A stretch of DNA of 64,000 nucleotides, from contig JAOULX010000003.1 of the NCBI GenBank assembly GCA_029881795.1, forward strand, positions 124,001 to 188,000, given 5' to 3'. Numbering within the stretch: position 1 is the stretch's first letter; every line of letters starts with the position of its first letter. The DNA is from Gammaproteobacteria bacterium (lineage in GTDB: Bacteria > Pseudomonadota > Gammaproteobacteria > SZUA-229). A program made the position numbers and the translations under genes. Shown here in pieces: positions 17,756 through 26,624 of the stretch. The notes below the pieces were generated by a model, which did no database searches, was not told where the DNA came from, and saw only the letters and a list, made by a program, of their open reading frames with translations.

Positions 17756-18310
17756 TTAAGGCAATCGTTCTCGACAGGGTGTTAAGCCCGGTGTTCGCAG
17801 GTAGCCTAATGTCTGGCAGGCTTGTTTAAGCTTGAATGCGGAACCGACCAGGCTTTTGAAGTGGCTTTCAAAATGTTGTGTCATGTAATGCCAGTGTTTG
17901 GCTTCGATATTAAGTCGTTCGAGTATTGGCGGTAGCTGGTTATTAATAAAGCCGCGCTTATCATCGCGCATTATTCTGCCTGTCCAGTCAACCAGTTCAA
18001 TGTAGTCGCTTAAACGAAACGGCAGGCCGTGTGGCATATTTTTCTGGGGTTACCTACAAAAGGCATCAGGGTTTTAGTTTGTTGGTTAGGATGGTTGGGG
18101 GCTGTGACGGATTTAGCTTTTTTAATGCGTTTCTTAATCGAGGTATGCGATGATTGTTCGGGTGTTGTTTCAATAGCCGCTCGAATCGGGTTTAAATCCA
18201 CATAGGCCATGCAGGCTGCCAGTGCACTTTCATCTAATAGAGCCTGGCATTTATAGCGTCCTTCCCAGAACCGACCAGTGCAGTTGTCTTCTTCGTTCGA
18301 GCGCCGGGCA
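17756..18310 (-). pseudogene. REP-associated tyrosine transposase remnant (Y1/TnpA-REP family)
   Basis: The C-terminal half of a REP-associated transposase. From 18310 downwards it reads [20 protein letters not shown], then [23 protein letters not shown]. In the next frame it reads [22 protein letters not shown] and ends LGYLRTPGLTPCRERLP. A one-base frameshift lies near 18035 in an A-run, and an in-frame stop bounds the left part of the protein near 18308; the catalytic N-terminal HUH/Tyr part is absent. It is a dead fragment. Confidence 0.85.
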
Positions 18311-18341
18311 CACAGCTATAAAATCATCTGGAGGTATTGAT

Positions 18342-18608
18342 ATGGCGTTGGTTTTTCCGGGTTCTACATGTCAAATATGTGGTAATGAGTTAGGCGAAGA
18401 TTATAGAAGCGATGACATTGTTGGCTTGCCAGAAGGCTTGCTTGCTATGACAGAGTTTAGCCGCTTTAATGATTCAGTAATGCATCAGCATTGTTTTCAA
18501 AACTGGATAAAGGCAGAAAAATTTGTAAACATCCTTAATAAGTCTCTTTTGAACTCAGGAAGAAAAGGCTGTGTCATTACTAATGAAAGGAAATTTAAAT
18601 ATCTCTAG
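18342..18608 (+). CDS. Small cysteine-containing hypothetical protein
   Basis: An 88-residue protein with a strong ribosome binding site (GGAGG seven bases before the ATG). It holds a possible zinc site: CQIC near residues 10-13 and a later HQHC, in a pattern like a small treble-clef or zinc ribbon. I do not recognise the family. It lies between a transposase remnant and sdaA in a stretch that looks accessory. A longer frame from 18222 runs over the transposase remnant and is not used. Confidence 0.55.
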   Translation: MALVFPGSTCQICGNELGEDYRSDDIVGLPEGLLAMTEFSRFNDSVMHQHCFQNWIKAEKFVNILNKSLLNSGRKGCVITNERKFKYL

Positions 18609-18947
18609 AATTGTTGCGGTTAGCGGATGATGTTTCCCTGTCTAGATTTAAGAGCTAATTATTAAAAATATTGTGGCACTCGCTGCTTTCCGTGATAGCG
18701 ATTTAGCAAAGATAATTGCAGTCGCGTATGAGATGTCAGGTGTTCGCAGAAAGTACTTTCAAGTATTCAGCCCGTTGAGACCTGAATAAGGGCCTCTATC
18801 TTAACGATAGCTAAATGAAGCTAATAGCACATAGTCAATCGCCTGAGTCAGAGATGGTTTAGCGATGTGCCGTCGCTTAGCCGTTATATACGTGAGACGA
18901 TTTATACATAATAATTAGGTTAGTAATTACTTTACTAAAGAGTTCCC
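18609..18947. other. Gene-free stretch before the serine deaminase gene
   Basis: 339 bases with no gene that I can support. I looked for integron attC cores, a riboswitch and tRNA-like folds and found none. The AT-rich end (about 18900-18945) probably holds the sdaA promoter, but no clear boxes stand out. Confidence 0.5.
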
Positions 18948-20327
18948 ATGTTTATCAGCATATTAGAGCTATTTAAGATAGGAATTGGTCCATCGAGTTC
19001 ACATACGCTCGGTCCTATGGTGGCCGCCAATGATTTCATTAATCGAATAAAAGATCAGAAAATTATTGAGTCGAATACAAAAGAGGCATTTATTCGTTGT
19101 ACTCTTAAGGGCTCTCTGGCGTATACCGGCAAGGGGCATTCGACAGATCGGGCAGTGGCTTTGGGGTTGCATGGTCATCTGCCGGCCAGTCTGGCCGATG
19201 AAGATGTGACTACCCTGATTAAGCAGATCTGGTTAAGTGATCATATTAGTTTGGACAATATGATCAGTATTTCATTTATCCCTGGTCAGCACATTGTTTT
19301 TGATAAAGGCGAACCGTTACCTGAGCACCCTAACGGGATGATTTTTGAGCTTATTGATCAGAACAATACGCTAATAGTTTCTGAAACCTATTTCTCTATT
19401 GGTGGCGGCTTTATCAATACTCTTTCTGATATTAGCCAATTGCAGGCGCCGCTTAAAATGTCGCCCTCTTCTTTGTGCCGATATCCATTTGATTCAGCAG
19501 CGGCTATGTTAAAGATGGCGAAGGACGCTAACGTTTCAATCGCTCAGATGAAGCTGACTAACGAGCTTGAACATGTTTCTGAAGATATTCTGTTTGCAGG
19601 CATTGATAGTATTTGGCACTCCATGCAAAGGTGTCTAGAAAAGGGTCTGGAAGCAGCTGGTATATTACCCGGTGGTCTTAGTATTTCACGTCGTGCAAAA
19701 GATCTGTATCAAAATATTAAGATCAAGCCGGAGCAGGCAAATATTAATGACTGGTTATGCGCTTATGCCATGGCGGTAAACGAAGAAAATGCTGCCGGGA
19801 ATATGGTGGTAACGGCACCGACTAATGGGGCTGCAGGTGTTATACCGGCGGTTCTTTATTATTTCATTCAGCATCAGCAGGGTACTAAAGAACAGGTACG
19901 GGAGTTTCTTCTTACTGCGAGTGCAATTGGTGGCTTAATTAAGCATCGCAGCTCTATTTCCGGCGCAGAGGTTGGTTGCCAGGGTGAAGTGGGTTCTGCG
20001 GCAGCGATGGCCGCGGCCGGTTTGTGTGCGATTCGTGGTGGTACATCTAAACAAGTAGAAAATGCGGCAGAGATCGCGCTTGAACACCACCTTGGTATGA
20101 CCTGTGATCCGGTAAATGGCCTGGTTCAGGTTCCATGCATTGAGCGTAATGGCTTTGGTGCTATTAAAGCCTATACCGCTGCATCACTTGCACTTCGTGG
20201 TAACGGTGAACACTTTATGCCACTGGATAATTGTATTGAAGCGATGAAGCAAACCGGACTGGAAATGTCACATAAATATAAGGAAACTTCATTAGGTGGA
20301 TTGGCTGTCAGTATTACAGAGTGCTAA
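18948..20327 (+). CDS. sdaA: L-serine ammonia-lyase (iron-sulfur dependent, single chain)
   Basis: L-serine deaminase of the 4Fe-4S type, 459 residues, converting L-serine to pyruvate and ammonia. The N-terminal beta domain begins [20 protein letters not shown], the family signature. The catalytic alpha domain carries the cysteines that ligate the cluster (GLCAIRGG and [19 protein letters not shown]) and the glycine-rich [11 protein letters not shown]. Length equals the E. coli SdaA/SdaB type. It stands alone with no operon partner. Confidence 0.95.
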   Translation: MFISILELFKIGIGPSSSHTLGPMVAANDFINRIKDQKIIESNTKEAFIRCTLKGSLAYTGKGHSTDRAVALGLHGHLPASLADEDVTTLIKQIWLSDHISLDNMISISFIPGQHIVFDKGEPLPEHPNGMIFELIDQNNTLIVSETYFSIGGGFINTLSDISQLQAPLKMSPSSLCRYPFDSAAAMLKMAKDANVSIAQMKLTNELEHVSEDILFAGIDSIWHSMQRCLEKGLEAAGILPGGLSISRRAKDLYQNIKIKPEQANINDWLCAYAMAVNEENAAGNMVVTAPTNGAAGVIPAVLYYFIQHQQGTKEQVREFLLTASAIGGLIKHRSSISGAEVGCQGEVGSAAAMAAAGLCAIRGGTSKQVENAAEIALEHHLGMTCDPVNGLVQVPCIERNGFGAIKAYTAASLALRGNGEHFMPLDNCIEAMKQTGLEMSHKYKETSLGGLAVSITEC

Positions 20328-20804
20328 AGTTTAGATTGAAACAATTCATGCAGCTCGAGCGACGAATAAACTAAACAGAAAATAACAATGAACAAAAGTA
20401 ATTGAAAATACAAAGCTACCAATTAGAAAATCTATGTGCTTTTTCATTTTTATGAAGCATGCTGCGTTTCAGATTATTGCTACTGTATTAGTAATATTTT
20501 ACTTCGCAATAAAACAAATCCTTGAAAGAAAACGAGCAAAATAATTTGACTGGTACTTAAATCGGCTTCAGTAGAAGTAACCGGTAACAAGTATTCGTTT
20601 TCAAATCTAATTCAAGTAAAAGTACATAAACATGCCTGACAAGATGATAAAGGGCGCACAGAATCAGCTGGTTGTGAACGATCAACTAAATCGTTAAATA
20701 TTTCTAACGGTGTAAGCAAAGAAGACGGTGAATGCAATGAAGGCGTTTTACATACGAAGGGAAAATCCTGATAACTGCAAGACTGTAATACGTCGCCCCA
20801 TTAA
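20328..20804. other. Gene-poor stretch after sdaA
   Basis: 477 bases of AT-rich sequence. The only feature worth noting is a 36-codon frame with a membrane-like peptide (listed separately). No terminator with a T-run was found after sdaA. Confidence 0.5.
20434..20544 (+). CDS. Possible small membrane peptide (36 residues)
   Basis: ATG at 20434 opens a frame for one hydrophobic segment followed by a basic tail (AAFQIIATVLVIFYFAIKQI then LERKRAK), the usual look of small bacterial membrane proteins. An inner ATG at 20452 is also possible. No good ribosome binding site is visible, so translation is doubtful. Confidence 0.25.
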   Translation: MCFFIFMKHAAFQIIATVLVIFYFAIKQILERKRAK

Positions 20805-21200
20805 ATGACAGTTAACAAGCTGATAAGGCTCGCCATAGCAGTATTGATTGCAGTGCCATTCACCGCTGCGGCCATTATATTTGGGCTATACGGCATGTTA
20901 TTTGGCGTGGCAGGTATCACCAGCGCTGACCCTGTGGCTATATTCCTGGGAGTAGTAACTATCGCAGGTCTGGCAGGTATAGCCGGTGGCTGGCGGCGTT
21001 TACTGAAGTCTTCGGTTCAGCTCACTCAGCGCGAAAGAAACAGAATAAGAATGCTGTTGTATTGTGGCCTGGCGTCGTCTTTGTCATTGTTTTGTTTTTT
21101 TGCCTATTTAAAGCTCGCGATGGCTGCTTTCATACTATTTATTATGACCTTACTAAATGTGGCATTTATCTATGTGACGCCTAAACAAGCAGGCAAATGA
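20805..21200 (+). CDS. Hypothetical membrane protein, four predicted membrane segments
   Basis: A 131-residue protein with four hydrophobic segments: about 9-32, 42-61, 84-101 and 105-124. A charged cytoplasmic loop follows the second (WRRLLKSSVQLTQRERNRIRM). I do not recognise the family. It is followed after 89 bases by the GNAT-nitrilase gene but shows no overlap suggesting an operon. Confidence 0.65.
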   Translation: MTVNKLIRLAIAVLIAVPFTAAAIIFGLYGMLFGVAGITSADPVAIFLGVVTIAGLAGIAGGWRRLLKSSVQLTQRERNRIRMLLYCGLASSLSLFCFFAYLKLAMAAFILFIMTLLNVAFIYVTPKQAGK

Positions 21201-21289
21201 CGCAATCTCACTTACAAACTACTTCATGTTAAAATTGCTATACCAGTATGCCCGCTGGTGGTATAAGTCATATTTTTTGAGGACTGTAA

Positions 21290-22810
21290 ATGCAAGATAT
21301 TGAGAACATTGAACTGACCTTGTTAAGCCTTGACGATTATCAGGAACTGAAAAAGACCATGATCGAGGTTTATTCAAATATGACTGATAATTACTGGAAA
21401 GAGCACCAAATAAAGGCGCTGATCAGTAAGTTTCCAGAAGGTCAGATCGTGATTAAGGTCAACGACCAGATTGCCGGCTGTGCCTTATCAATAATCGTTG
21501 ACTACGATAAGTTTGACGATGCGCATACCTATAAGCAAATTACCGGCGAAGCGACGTTTAACACGCACACGGCAATAGGTGACACCTTATATGGTATTGA
21601 TGTTTTTATTAAGCCGGAGTTTCGTGGCTTACGGCTAGGTCGACGGCTTTATGATTACCGCAAAGAGTTGTGTGAGCGACTGAATTTAAAGGGCATAACA
21701 TTTGGCGGGCGGATACCAAATTATCACAAATATGCCGATAAGTTATCGCCAAAAGAGTATATCGAAAAAGTAAAATTTAAAGAAATTCAGGACCCTGTGC
21801 TGAACTTTCAGATTTCAAATGATTTTTACCCGGCCAGAGTATTGAAAGGCTATCTGCAAGGCGATGAAGCCTCAAACGAATATGCTGTTTTGCTTAAGTG
21901 GAATAATATTTACTACGACAAGCCCAGTAAAAAAGCCGTAGCTGACAAGAAATTGGTGCGCCTTGGCTTAATACAGTGGCAAATGCGGCCTTATAAAAAC
22001 CTTGATGATCTGATGCAGCAGGCTGAATATTTCGTTGATGCGGTGGCCGGCTACCGTTCAGACTTTGCACTGTTCCCCGAGTTTTTCAATGCACCGCTGA
22101 TGGCAGAAAACAACCACCTGAGTGAGCCTCAGGCTATCCGTGAACTGGCAAAACACACAGAAACCATCGTCCAGAAATTCACCGAACTGGCGATCAGTTA
22201 TAACATCAATATTATCACCGGAAGTATGCCCGAGATTGTTGATGGTCACCTCTATAACGTCGGTTATTTATGTAAGCGAGATGGCACCACTGACCGCTTT
22301 GAAAAACTCCATGTGACACCCGATGAAGCTAAAATCTGGGGTATGGAAGGTGGTACGCAGCTCAAAGCATTTGATACGGACTGCGGTAAGGTTGGGGTGC
22401 TTATTTGTTATGACTCGGAGTTCCCGGAATTAAGCCGCTTACTGGCAGATGAAGGAATGGATATTCTGTTTGTTCCGTTCTTAACCGATACTCAGAATGG
22501 TTACTCCCGTGTCAGAAACTGTGCACATGCCCGGGCTATTGAAAACGAATGTTATGTGGCGATTACCGGCGGTGTTGGTAATTTACCGAAAGTCCATAAT
22601 ATGGATATTCAGTACGCTCAATCGGCTGTTTTCACGCCCTGTGATTTCGCCTTTCCGGCCAACGGAATTAAAGCAGAAGCGACACCGAATACAGAAATGA
22701 TACTGATTGCTGATGTTGATATATATCTGTTGCGTGAGTTGCACGAGTTTGGCAGTGTGAAAAACCTGCAGGATCGTCGAACTGACTTGTTTGAATTAAA
22801 GAAAAGATAA
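21290..22810 (+). CDS. Fused GNAT acetyltransferase and carbon-nitrogen hydrolase (nitrilase superfamily)
   Basis: A 506-residue two-domain protein. Residues about 1-190 form a GNAT domain (acetyl-CoA loop around PEFRGLRLGRRLYDYR). Residues about 220-505 form a nitrilase-superfamily amidase with the full Glu-Lys-Cys triad: Glu in ALFPEFFN, Lys in FEKLHVTPDE and Cys in VLICYDSEFPE. This fusion is known in many bacteria, but its substrate is unknown. The start has GAGGA upstream of the ATG. No operon partner is obvious. Confidence 0.9.
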   Translation: MQDIENIELTLLSLDDYQELKKTMIEVYSNMTDNYWKEHQIKALISKFPEGQIVIKVNDQIAGCALSIIVDYDKFDDAHTYKQITGEATFNTHTAIGDTLYGIDVFIKPEFRGLRLGRRLYDYRKELCERLNLKGITFGGRIPNYHKYADKLSPKEYIEKVKFKEIQDPVLNFQISNDFYPARVLKGYLQGDEASNEYAVLLKWNNIYYDKPSKKAVADKKLVRLGLIQWQMRPYKNLDDLMQQAEYFVDAVAGYRSDFALFPEFFNAPLMAENNHLSEPQAIRELAKHTETIVQKFTELAISYNINIITGSMPEIVDGHLYNVGYLCKRDGTTDRFEKLHVTPDEAKIWGMEGGTQLKAFDTDCGKVGVLICYDSEFPELSRLLADEGMDILFVPFLTDTQNGYSRVRNCAHARAIENECYVAITGGVGNLPKVHNMDIQYAQSAVFTPCDFAFPANGIKAEATPNTEMILIADVDIYLLRELHEFGSVKNLQDRRTDLFELKKR

Positions 22811-22822
22811 AATAAGTGCGGA

Positions 22823-22869
22823 GTTAATAGCTCAGGCAGTACATGATGATTACGTCTGCCTGCGTTAAC
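22823..22869. repeat. Long inverted repeat after the nitrilase gene
   Basis: GTTAA and CAGGCAG (22823-22839) face CTGCCTG and TTAAC (22856-22869), a strong stem without a T-run. It may be an mRNA 3' end stabiliser or a poor terminator. Confidence 0.35.
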
Positions 22870-22956
22870 CGAGCTAATGAATAACCGTTGGAAAGGCGCT
22901 GTGGCTAGAAGGCAGAATCGACTAATGCCGATGACAATCGGTTGCGTGTGTTAGAG

Positions 22957-23775
22957 ATGAGCGCGATGAAAGAGCCAGAGAAGACACTGAGTCCGGTACT
23001 GTATATTCCGCATGGCGGCGGGCCATTACCTTTGCTAGGTGATGCCGCTCATGCTGAATTATGCAAATTTTTACAACAGCTGCCTTATCAACTGCCGAAA
23101 CCGTCTGCCATTCTGGTGATCAGCGCGCACTGGGAAGAGGATGAGGTGACCGTCACCGGTGCGGCTAAGCCATCATTGATTTATGACTATGCCGGCTTTG
23201 CAGAGGCAGCCTATCAGATTGAATATGCTGTGCCGGGCAGTCCTCAACTGGCCGAGACGATTGTTAGTCTATTACAGCAAAAGGGTATAGCCGCGCGAGC
23301 AGACAGCCAGCGAGGTCTTGATCATGGGGTCTTTGTGCCGCTAAAAATCATTTATCCTGATGCGGACATTCCCTGCCTGCAGATGTCATTAGTCGGTGAT
23401 CTTAATCCTCAGCGGCATATAGAGATCGGCAAGGCTTTATCATCACTAAGAAAACAAAATATTCTGGTAATTGGTTCGGGCTTCTCGTTTCATAATATGA
23501 AGGCTTTTTTTAGTCAGGCTGAGAACAGTGCGGATGAAAAAAATCTGGCGTTTGAAAACTGGCTAAGTCGTGTCTGTTGTGATCAAAACTTGAGTGCAGC
23601 AGAGCGTGAGCAGCAGTTAGTCGAATGGACTGAAGCACCCTTTGCACGCTATTGTCAGCCCAGAGAAGAGCACCTGCTGCCATTACATGTCTGTTATGGT
23701 CTGGCTGGTGGTAGCGCCACTCGGGTATTTAATGGCCAGGTATTGGGGAAAAAAACCAGCGCCTTTCGTTGGTAA
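22957..23775 (+). CDS. Extradiol ring-cleavage dioxygenase of the LigB/DODA family
   Basis: A 272-residue class III extradiol dioxygenase, E. coli YgiD-like. The expected metal or active-site histidines are in YIPHGGGPLPL, VISAHWEED, RGLDHGVFVPL and GSGFSFHNM. YgiD/DODA proteins cleave DOPA-type catechols, but the true substrate in most bacteria is unknown. The frame can start from TTG at 22942; ATG at 22957 (MSAMKEPEK) or 22966 is more likely. Confidence 0.88.
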   Translation: MSAMKEPEKTLSPVLYIPHGGGPLPLLGDAAHAELCKFLQQLPYQLPKPSAILVISAHWEEDEVTVTGAAKPSLIYDYAGFAEAAYQIEYAVPGSPQLAETIVSLLQQKGIAARADSQRGLDHGVFVPLKIIYPDADIPCLQMSLVGDLNPQRHIEIGKALSSLRKQNILVIGSGFSFHNMKAFFSQAENSADEKNLAFENWLSRVCCDQNLSAAEREQQLVEWTEAPFARYCQPREEHLLPLHVCYGLAGGSATRVFNGQVLGKKTSAFRW

Positions 23776-23824
23776 GCAGTCAAGCCCGGTTGATGCTGAC
23801 GTACCCACTTAGAGAGAGCAGACA

Positions 23825-24253
23825 ATGAAAAAGCAGTATGGCCAAATTGCATCGCTGATGTTGTTATTACTTAGTCAGGCCAGTGTAGCTGAGGAGGACA
23901 CGAGGCAGCTGGTTGAATTACCAGAAATGATGCAGCATCACATGTTGTCTAATATGCGTGACCATCTGGCAGCTATCAATGAGATCTTGCTGACTATGTC
24001 CGCAGATAAATTTGATGAAGCAGCACGCATAGCCGAGAGCCGGCTTGGTATGAGCTCTTTAAAATCGCACGGTGCAAATCATATGGCCGGGTTTATGCCA
24101 CAAGCGATGCGAGAGGCGGGTACGAATCTGCATAAGGCAGCCAGCCGTTTTGCATTAAAAGCACAAGAAGAAAATCCAGCGGCGGCTTACAAAGCACTTG
24201 CTGATGTGACCTCCGCCTGTGTCGCCTGCCATTCCGGCTACCGTTTGCGTTAA
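23825..24253 (+). CDS. Exported c-type cytochrome, cytochrome c'-like
   Basis: A 142-residue protein with a signal peptide (LMLLLLSQASVAEE) and one heme-binding CVACH near the C-terminus. A C-terminal CxxCH after a helical region (NMRDHLAAINEILLTM, FALKAQEENPAAAYKALADVTSACVACH) is the cytochrome c' / c-556 layout. It is periplasmic; the role could be electron transfer or binding of a small gas. The ribosome binding site GAGAG precedes the ATG. Confidence 0.8.
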   Translation: MKKQYGQIASLMLLLLSQASVAEEDTRQLVELPEMMQHHMLSNMRDHLAAINEILLTMSADKFDEAARIAESRLGMSSLKSHGANHMAGFMPQAMREAGTNLHKAASRFALKAQEENPAAAYKALADVTSACVACHSGYRLR

Positions 24254-24389
24254 ACAGACTGGCCGATTAAAGCAAACCGATTAAAGCAAACAGAGAATGA
24301 GGCTGGGCAGCTATAGACGCGATAGTTTGGCTGGTATTTAGCGCTCGGGTTATTTAAGATAGGCGCACTTATAACAGGGAATTTATAGC

Positions 24390-25664
24390 ATGCAGTACAG
24401 TCTATCCAGATTGATCTCTAAGTCGCGCAAGCCCGTCACCATTCTGTTTACTGATATCGTTGATTCAACCCGGCTTTGGGATACCCGTGGTGATGTTAAG
24501 GGACGACTGTTGGTCGACCAGCACAATCGTCTGGTCTTTCCGGTCATCAAAAAATTTCGTGGCAATGTTATTAAAACCATAGGCGATGCGGTGATGGCCT
24601 CGTTCTCATCACCCGAGAACGCGTTACGTGCGGCAGTGGGTATTCAGCAGGCGTTGGCCGAATACCGGCAAAAAAATAAACATTTCAAACTACAGATACG
24701 CATAGGTCTGCATTCCGGCATGGCGTTGATAGAAAAGCGTGATGTATTTGGTGATACGGTGAATGTGGCTGCGCGAATAGAGGGTCTGGCCGATGCGGAT
24801 GAAATTTTGATTTCCGGCAGTTCAGAAAAAAGTATCAAGCGTAGCGAATTTTGTTTAAGCAAAAAAACCAGTTTTATTCCGAAGGGCAAAAAGAAAGAAA
24901 TTGCTGTGTTTTCCTGTGACTGGCAGCAGCTGCCGAGCCAGATTGAAAAAATTAATTTTAATGCGTTGCTGCCATTACTGGGACGCCAGCGCTACTCAAT
25001 GTTTTTTTATATGGCTGGCATCATGGCAATGGTCTATTTCGGCTTGAGTAACTACGTGCGTTACATTCTGGCTGATCAGGAGAATGTCTATCTGCTATCG
25101 TTCAGCCCACAACAGATTTTGTCGGACCAGCCTATACTGGCAGCAGCATTGTGTGCACTGGCAATGGTCATGATATATCTGATCAGATACTTATCGGTGA
25201 TGCCCATCATGTTATTTAAACTGATGAAAGGACTGTTCTGGTATTCGGTGGTGTTTGCAATGGTGCTTATGTTGGCATCGAGCCTGCCGCCTGCATATAC
25301 CTTTAATAGCAAGGATACATTCTTTGAATCGGCGCACCTGTTCGTGGAAGTGCTGCAGGATGACGCCACCATACATGAGCAGCCTGCACTGGACTCAAAA
25401 GTATTGAAAACAGTTAATGCGCGGGATCTTTTTTTATTATCAGATGTCAGTAAGCAGGAAAATCTGGTCTGGAATAAGATCTTAATTGGCACAAAAAAAT
25501 ATGGCTGGATAGTCCGCGAAACACCTCCGGCATTTGGTGTCGAAGAGAAAAGGCTGACGATAGCCAATAAATTTCATTTTCGTTTCAGGGACTTCTATGC
25601 CCTGTTGATTGCACTGTTCGGCTTTTTATGGGGTTACTTTAGCTTTTCTATCAGGCCCTTATAA
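24390..25664 (+). CDS. Membrane-bound class III adenylate/guanylate cyclase with C-terminal SH3-like domain
   Basis: A 424-residue protein. The N-terminus (about 12-175) is a class III nucleotide cyclase with metal-binding Asp in LFTDIVDSTR and in KTIGDAVMASF, and the catalytic pattern FGDTVNVAARIEG. Then come about four membrane segments (about 210-300) and an SH3-like periplasmic part (VLQDDATIHEQPALDSKVLKTVNARD), with a last membrane segment at the end. The Lys in KTIGD and Thr in DTVN favour ATP as substrate. The order, catalytic domain first and sensor last, is unusual. Confidence 0.85.
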   Translation: MQYSLSRLISKSRKPVTILFTDIVDSTRLWDTRGDVKGRLLVDQHNRLVFPVIKKFRGNVIKTIGDAVMASFSSPENALRAAVGIQQALAEYRQKNKHFKLQIRIGLHSGMALIEKRDVFGDTVNVAARIEGLADADEILISGSSEKSIKRSEFCLSKKTSFIPKGKKKEIAVFSCDWQQLPSQIEKINFNALLPLLGRQRYSMFFYMAGIMAMVYFGLSNYVRYILADQENVYLLSFSPQQILSDQPILAAALCALAMVMIYLIRYLSVMPIMLFKLMKGLFWYSVVFAMVLMLASSLPPAYTFNSKDTFFESAHLFVEVLQDDATIHEQPALDSKVLKTVNARDLFLLSDVSKQENLVWNKILIGTKKYGWIVRETPPAFGVEEKRLTIANKFHFRFRDFYALLIALFGFLWGYFSFSIRPL

Positions 25665-25699
25665 AAAGAATTGAATTAAATTAAACAGGGAGTTGTTAG

Positions 25700-26134
25700 G
25701 TGTTTAACGCAAAGCTGATGTTTGTGCCGCTGCTGGCTCAGGTTTTATTAACAGCACTGGTCTGGTTATGGATGTACAAAACCCGCATAGCCGAAATACA
25801 AAAAAACAGCATCAGTCCGCAGGCGCTTGAAAATGCAACTGAGGCAGCGAGCCTGCTGAAAGCTGTGGCAGCACCTTCCGACAACTTTAGTAATCAGTTT
25901 GAAATGCCGGTTTTGTTTTATTTGCTGACAGTAACCGCCTATGTCACACAGACAGCGGACAGCATGTTGCTGGGTCTGGCTGTTTTATATGTGTTGTTAC
26001 GTTATCTGCACAGCCTTATACATCTTTTTTATAACCGAGTAATGTGGCGTTTTTATGCCTATGTCAGCAGCTGTATAGTGCTCTGGATTATGTGGTTAGT
26101 AACAGCTGCAAGAATTCTGCGGGCGCTGAGTTAA
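25700..26134 (+). CDS. MAPEG-family membrane protein
   Basis: A 144-residue membrane protein of the MAPEG family (membrane-associated proteins in eicosanoid and glutathione metabolism). The family core SDNFSNQFEMPVLFYLL and the later LRYLHSLIHLFYNRVMWRF are visible, with four hydrophobic segments. The start is GTG at 25700 after GGGAG. Bacterial members have glutathione transferase-like activity or unknown function. It lies near VOC and GST genes, a grouping that hints at thiol-based detoxification. Confidence 0.85.
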   Translation: MFNAKLMFVPLLAQVLLTALVWLWMYKTRIAEIQKNSISPQALENATEAASLLKAVAAPSDNFSNQFEMPVLFYLLTVTAYVTQTADSMLLGLAVLYVLLRYLHSLIHLFYNRVMWRFYAYVSSCIVLWIMWLVTAARILRALS

Positions 26135-26191
26135 TAAAGATTGAGCAGCGGAAAATCGCTTTGCCGGAACGGATTAAACAAAAGGATTTCT

Positions 26192-26557
26192 ATGTTACGC
26201 CATGAAAAAATCAACTACGTAGAGTATGCAGCTGAGGATCTGGAAAAGACCAAGGGCTTTTTTTCTCAGGCCTTCGGCTGGGAGTTTACAGATTTCGGCG
26301 CAGAGTACACGGCTTTTTCCGATCAGGGGATCGATGGTGGCTTTTATAAAGCCGAGCTTAAATCTGAGGCGGCTAAAGGCGCAGCGCTGCTGGTGTTTTA
26401 TAGTGAAGATATCATCGCAACACGAGACAAGCTGATTCAGGCCGGCGCGATGATAGTACGCGATATATTTACATTTCCAGGTGGTCAGCGTTTTCACTTT
26501 ACAGAGCCCAGTGGCAATGAATTTGCAGTGTGGACAGATAAAATAGCACTAAAGTAA
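26192..26557 (+). CDS. VOC-family protein (glyoxalase/bleomycin-resistance fold)
   Basis: A 121-residue single VOC module pair. The N-terminal motif KINYVEYAAEDLEKTKGFFSQAFGWEF and C-terminal FPGGQRFHFTEPSGNEFAVW are typical of small VOC proteins annotated as glyoxalase-like. Substrate is unknown. ATG at 26192 with AAGGA upstream is chosen; a TTG at 26141 is in frame but lacks support. Confidence 0.88.
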   Translation: MLRHEKINYVEYAAEDLEKTKGFFSQAFGWEFTDFGAEYTAFSDQGIDGGFYKAELKSEAAKGAALLVFYSEDIIATRDKLIQAGAMIVRDIFTFPGGQRFHFTEPSGNEFAVWTDKIALK

Positions 26558-26624
26558 AAAGCCCATAGCTGCTGTGTAGGCAGATCCATATCAATTGAAC
26601 GGTTGAGTAAACGGAGAATCGTCG

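Noticed and set aside
18222-18341. N-terminal extension of the 88-residue hypothetical protein
   Set aside because: It covers the opposite-strand transposase remnant; the strong ribosome binding site is at the internal ATG 18342.
18609-18947. Possible attC or small RNA ahead of sdaA (TTAGCGATGTGCCGTCGCTTAG)
   Set aside because: Only a weak interrupted dyad; no promoter or terminator framing it.
23745-23760. GTATTGGGGAAAAAA as a second copy of the mnmE attachment site
   Set aside because: Similarity is short and lies inside the dioxygenase gene; it fails to match the 18-mer.
24264-24293. Short direct repeat CCGATTAAAGCAAA twice after the cytochrome gene
   Set aside because: Only two copies in a short gap; no evidence of function.
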